Of a stretch of 64,000 nt of DNA, positions 59,640-64,000 are shown piece after piece. A model generated the notes under the pieces. That model ran no database searches. It was not told the DNA's origin and worked only from the letters and a program-made list of their open reading frames with translations. Location of the stretch: the NCBI GenBank assembly GCA_027186245.1, contig CP114481.1, positions 28,551,501-28,615,500 on the forward strand, read 5' to 3'. The DNA is from Coriaria nepalensis (lineage: Eukaryota; Streptophyta; Magnoliopsida; Cucurbitales; Coriariaceae). Both the position numbers and the translations under genes were made by a program. Within the stretch, counting starts at the first letter, position 1. The number at the start of each line of letters is the position of its first letter.

Positions 59640-61150
59640 TAATACACACTTTCCTTGCATTGATCATTGGCAAGTTATGCACAAAACTTGTGCTTGTAGT
59701 GCAAAAATAGATTTCATTCGAATTTCTTTGAAATAAGTTTTTGACTTGAAATCACTCATTGAAATGATTTTAAGGTTAAACAAATGCACACATTTTCGTA
59801 CATTGATCATTTGCATGATATGCACAAAACTTGTGTTTTAAGTGCGAAAATAGAATTCGTTCGAATTGCTTTGAAATAAGTTATTGACTTGAAATGACTC
59901 ATTAAAATGATTTTAAGGTTAACAAATGCAACCTCTCCTTGCATTCATCTTTTGGAAGTTATGCACTAAAGTTGTGTTTGTAGTGCAAAAATGGAATTCG
60001 TTCGAATTGCTTTGAAATAAGTTATTAACTCGAAATGACTCATTAAAATAATTTTAAGGTTAAACGAATGCACACTTTTCTTGCAATGATCACATGAAAG
60101 TTATGGACAAAACTTGCATTTGAAGTGCAAAAATAGAATTCGTTCGAATTGCTTTGAAATATATTATTGACTTGAAATGACTCATTCAAATGATTTTAAG
60201 GTTAAACTAATGCACACTTTCCTTGCATTGATCATTTGCAAGTTATGCACAAAACTTGTGCTTGTAGTGCAAAAATAGAATTCATTCGAATTTCTTTGAA
60301 ATAAGTTTTTGACTTGAAATCACTCATTGAAATGATTTTAACGTTAAACAAATGCACAATTTTCGTACATTGATCATTTGCATGATATGCACAAAACTTG
60401 TGTTTTAAGAGCGAAAATAGAATTCGTTCAAATTGCTTTGAAATAAGTTATTAACTCGAAATGACTCACGAAAATGATTTTAAGGTTAAACGAATGCACA
60501 CTTTCCTTGCATTCATCTTTTGCAAGTTATGCACTAAGGTTGTGTTTGTAGTTCAAAAATAGAATTCGTTCGAATTGATTTAAAATAAGTTATTAACTCG
60601 AAATGACTGATTAAAATGATTTTAAGGTTAAACTAATGCACACTTTCCTTGCAATGATCACATGAAAGTTATGGACAAAACATGCATTTGAAGTGCGAAA
60701 ATAGAATTCGTTCGAATTGCTTTGAAATATGTTATTGACTTGAAATGACTCATTCAAATGATATTAAGGTTAAACTAATACACACTTTCCTTGCATTGAT
60801 CATTGGCAAGTTATGCACAAAACTTGTGCTTGTAGTGCAAAAATAGATTTCATTCGAATTTCTTTGAAATAAGTTTTTGACTTGAAATCACTCATTGAAA
60901 TGATTTTAAGGTTAAACAAATGCACACATTTTCGTACATTGATCATTTGCATGATATGCACAAAACTTGTGTTTTAAGTGCGAAAATAGAATTCGTTCGA
61001 ATTGCTTTGAAATAAGTTATTGACTTGAAATGACTCATTAAAATGATTTTAAGGTTAACAAATGCAACCTCTCCTTGCATTCATCTTTTGGAAGTTATGC
61101 ACTAAAGTTGTGTTTGTAGTGCAAAAATGGAATTCGTTAGAATTGCTTTG
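59640..61150 (+). repeat. Tandem duplication of two HOR units, 1,136-bp offset
   Basis: A private variant, ATTTCATTCG in place of the EcoRI site, lies at 59,711 and 60,847, exactly 1,136 bp (2 x 568) apart. Another private change (CTTTTGGAAGTTATG) also recurs at the same spacing. This marks a recent duplication of a two-unit block. Confidence 0.75.
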
Positions 61151-61562
61151 AAATAAGTTATTAACTCGAAATGACTCATTCAAATGATTTTAAGGTTAAA
61201 GTAATTCACACTTTCCTTGTATTGATCATTTGCAAGTTATGCACGAAACTTGCGTTTGAAGTGTGCAAATAGAAATCGTTCGAATTGCTTTGAAATATGT
61301 TATTGACTTGAAATGGCTCATTCAAATGATTTTAAGGTTAAAGTAATGCACACTTTCCTTGCATTGATCATTTGCAAGTTATGCACGAAACTTGTGTTTG
61401 AAGTGCGAAAATAGAATTCTTTTGAGTTGCTTTGAAATAAGTTATTAACTTGGAATGACTCATTGAAATGATTTTAAGGTTAACCGAATGCACACTTTCC
61501 TTGCAATGATCATTTGAAACTCATGCACGAAAGTTGCGTTGAAGTGCGAAAATAGAATTCTT

Positions 61563-63901
61563 TCAAATTGCTTGGAAATAAGTTATTGACTTGAAATGAG
61601 TCATTAAAATGATTTTAAGGTTAGCAAATGCAGACTCTCCTTGCATTGATCTTTTGCACGTTATGCACTTAAGTTGTGTTTGTAGTGCAAAAATAGAATT
61701 CGTTCGAATTTCTTTGAAATAAGTTATTAACTTGAAATGACTCATTGAAATGATTTTAAGGTTAAAGAAATACACATTTTCCTTGCAATGATCACTTGAA
61801 AGTTATGCACAAAACTTGCGTTTGAAATGCGTAAATAGAATTCTTTCGAATTGCTTCGAAATATTTTATTCACTTGAGATGACTCATTGAAATGATTTTA
61901 AGGTTAAACTAATGCACACTTTCCTTGCATTGATCATTTGCAAGTTATGCACAAAACTTGTGCTTGTAGTGCAAAAATAGATTTCATTCGAATTGCTTTG
62001 AAATAAGTTTTTGACTTGAAATCACTCATTGAAATGATTTTAAGGTTAAACAAATGCACACTTTTTTGTACATTGATCATTTGCATGATATGCACAAAAC
62101 TTATGTTTCTAGTGCAAAAAAGGAATTCGTTCGAATTGCTTTGAAATAAGTTATTAACTCGAAATAACTCATTAAAATGATTTTAAGGTTAAGCGAATGC
62201 ACACTTTCATTGCAATGATCACATGAAAGTTATGGACAAAACTTGCATTTGTTGTGCGAAAATAGAATTCGTTCGAATTTCTTTGAAAAATGTTATTGAC
62301 TTGAAATGACTCATTCAAATGATTTTAAGGTTAAAATAATGCACACTTTCCTTGCAATGATCATTTGAGAGTTATGCGCGAAACTTCTGTTTGAAGTGTG
62401 AAAATAGAATTCGTTCGAATTGCTTTGAAATATGTTATTGACTTGGAATGGCTCATTCAGACGATTTTAAGGTTAAAATAATGCACACTTTCCTTGAATT
62501 GATCATTTGCAAGTTATGCACGAAACTTGTGTTTGAAGTGCGAAAATAGAATTCTTTCGAGTTGCTTTGAAATAAATTATTAACTTGGAATGACTCATTG
62601 AAATGATTTTAAGGTTAACCGAATGCACACTTTCCTTGCAATGATCATTTGAAAGTTATGCACAAAAGTTGCGTTGAAGTGCGAAAATAGAATTCTTTCG
62701 AATTGCTTTGAAAAAAGATATTGACTTGAAATCACTCACTGAAATGATTTTCAAGTTAAACGAATGCACAAATTCCTTGCATTGATTATTTGCATGATAT
62801 GCACAAAACTTGTGCTTGTAGTGCAGAAATGGAATTCGTTCGAATTGCTTTGAAATGTGTTATTGACTTGAAATGACTCATTCAAATGATTTTAAGGTTA
62901 AACTAATGCACACTTTCCTTGCATTGATCATTTGCAAGTTATGCACGAAACTTGTGTTTGAAGTGCGAAAATAGAATTCTTTCGAGTTGCTTTGAAATAA
63001 GTTATTAACTTGGAATGACTCATTGAAATGATTTTAAGGTTAACCGAATGCATACTTTCCTTGCAGTGATCATTTAAAAGTTATGCACAAAAGTTGCATC
63101 GAAGTGCGAAAATAGAATTCTTTCGAATTGCTTTGAAATAAGTTATTGACTTGAAATGACTCATTAAAACGATTTTAAGGTTAGCAAATGCAGACTCTCC
63201 TTGCATTGATCTTTTGCACGTTATGCACTTATGTTGTGTTTGTAGTGCAAAAATAGAATTTGTTCGAATTTCTTTGAAATAAGTTATTAACTTGAAATGA
63301 CTCATTGAAATGATTTTAAGGTTAAACAAATACACATTTTCCTTGCAATGATCACTTGAAAGTTATGCACAAAACTTGCGTTTGAAATGCGAAAATAGAA
63401 TTCGTTCGAATTGCTTTGAAATATGTTATCGACTTGAAATGGATCATTCAAACGATTTTAAGGTTAAACTAATGCACACTTTCCTTGATTTGATCATTTG
63501 CAAGTTATGCACGAAACTTGTGTTTGAAGTGCGAAAATAGAATTCTTTCGAGTTGCTTTGAAATAACTTATTAACTTGGAATGACTCACTGAAATGATTT
63601 TAAGGTTAACCGAATGCACACTTTCCTTGCAATGATCATTTAAAGGTTATGCACAAAAGTTGCGTTGAAGTGCGAAAATAGAATTCTTTCGAATTGCTTT
63701 GAAATAAGTTATTGACTTTAAATGACTCATTAAAATGATTTTAAGGTTAGCAAATGCAGACTCCCCTTGCATTGATCTTTCGCACGTTATGCACTTAAGT
63801 TGTGTTTGTAGTGCAAAAATAGAATTTGTTCGAATTTCTTTGAAATAAGTTATTAACTTGAAATGACTCATTGAAATGATTTTAAGGTTAAAGAAATACA
63901 C
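61563..63901 (+). repeat. Variant block with GCAGACTCTCC monomers, shared with the left array
   Basis: Two-monomer blocks with the marker GCAGACTCTCC (or GCAGACTCCCC) and ACGTTATGCACTTA occur at about 61,630, 63,190 and 63,755. Near-identical blocks lie in the left array at about 5,675, and a related one at 1,820; a further one is at 47,735. The minus-strand readings of 5,566-5,820, 63,081-63,335 and 63,647-63,901 differ at only a few positions. Confidence 0.8.
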
Positions 63902-64000
63902 ATTTTCCTTGCAATGATCACTTGAATGTTATGCCCAAAACTTGCGTTTGAAATGCGAAAATAGAATTCTTTCGAATTGCTTCAAAATATTTTATTCACT

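Larger units (their letters stand above)
49715..61210 (+). repeat. Higher-order repeat, 4 monomers, 568 bp
   Basis: The marker ACCTCTCC (ACGTCTCC at 51,701) lies at 49,715, 51,133, 51,701, 53,401, 54,396, 55,531, 56,099, 56,667, 57,093, 57,660, 58,795, 59,363, 59,931 and 61,067. Spacings are 568 (or 567) or multiples of one monomer (426, 995, 1,135, 1,136, 1,418, 1,700). The order within a unit is: ACCTCTCC monomer, ACATGAAAGTTATGG monomer, CTAATACACACTTT/CATTGGCAAG monomer, TTCGTACATTG monomer. Units at 55.5-57.1 and 58.8-60 kb are cleanest. Confidence 0.9.
46190..64000 (+). repeat. Right satellite array, same family and orientation, about 125 copies
   Basis: The same 141-142 bp satellite as at 1-7,392, beginning at about 46,190 inside a monomer and running to the end of the window. 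Nearly every monomer keeps the EcoRI site and TTCGAA. Monomer variants are recognisable by marker sequences: ACCTCTCCTTGCATTCATC, GATCACATGAAAGTTATGG, CATTGATCATTGGCAAG and TTTTCGTACATTGATC. From about 49.7 kb they occur in a fixed order (next entry). The array continues beyond the window. Minus-strand ORFs are repeat by-products. Confidence 0.97.

Noticed and set aside
54839..63901. Similar minus-strand ORFs in the right array
   Set aside because: Same cause: satellite translation. Similarity between them reflects monomer variants, not a protein family.
1..64000. CRISPR array
   Set aside because: The repeats are 141-142 bp units without unique spacers, in a plant nuclear setting.
46190..64000. 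A CENP-B-box-like motif in the satellite
   Set aside because: The TTCG within GAATTCGTTCG lacks the remaining conserved CENP-B positions, and plants are not known to use that box.

Overview
The window looks like plant nuclear heterochromatin, most likely pericentromeric or centromeric, from a flowering plant and probably a eudicot. I cannot name the species. The evidence is very AT-rich DNA, about 25 kb of one short satellite, degenerate plant-type Ty3/gypsy (Tat and Del/Tekay-like) and Ty1/copia (TNT1-like) retrotransposons, a Mutator-like element (MULE) with a Ulp1/DUF1985 passenger gene, a TTTAGGG-type telomere-like array, and one thaumatin-like (PR-5) gene copy. I see no intact protein gene, rRNA or tRNA gene, and no CRISPR array.

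Layout. 1-7,392: tandem array of a 141-142 bp satellite (about 52 copies). 7,393-46,189: a 38.8-kb island of nested, decayed mobile elements. 46,190-64,000: the same satellite in the same orientation (about 125 copies), with a clear 4-monomer, 568-bp higher-order repeat in its distal two thirds.

Inside the island, from left to right: a broken LTR (family 'X'); Tat element T1 (gag at 7.9-8.85 kb, protease to integrase at 11.5-15.56 kb), split by a Del/Tekay-like LTR (8.95-11.4 kb); a Kaonashi-like MULE (15.56 to about 21.1 kb) with the 3' part of mudrA on +, a 26-bp minisatellite, a telomere-like array, and a DUF1985/Ulp1 pseudogene on -; a Tat LTR on -; two X LTRs in inverted orientation; a copia primer-binding site and 5' LTR on - (24.97-26.33 kb), inserted in the reverse transcriptase of Tat element T2 (26.33-28.43 kb); and Tat element T3 (28.69 to about 39.65 kb). 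T3 has a broken 5' LTR fused to pol, a 2.14-kb Del/Tekay solo LTR inserted downstream of integrase, an antisense ORF region with a plant-mobile-domain-like product, a polypurine tract and a 3' LTR. Then come a thaumatin-like pseudogene on - (40.11-41.20 kb), a copia element on - (about 41.2-45.0 kb) and a last X LTR fragment cut by the satellite.

Every transposon coding region carries many stops and frameshifts. The thaumatin-like copy is much less decayed: it has one 1-bp frameshift, one stop in exon 1 and a missing 5' end, and it keeps its intron. The most useful leads are the higher-order satellite structure, the island bounded on both sides by inverted broken copies of one LTR family, the antisense plant-mobile-domain region of T3, and the MULE that carries both a telomere-like array and a ULP gene.
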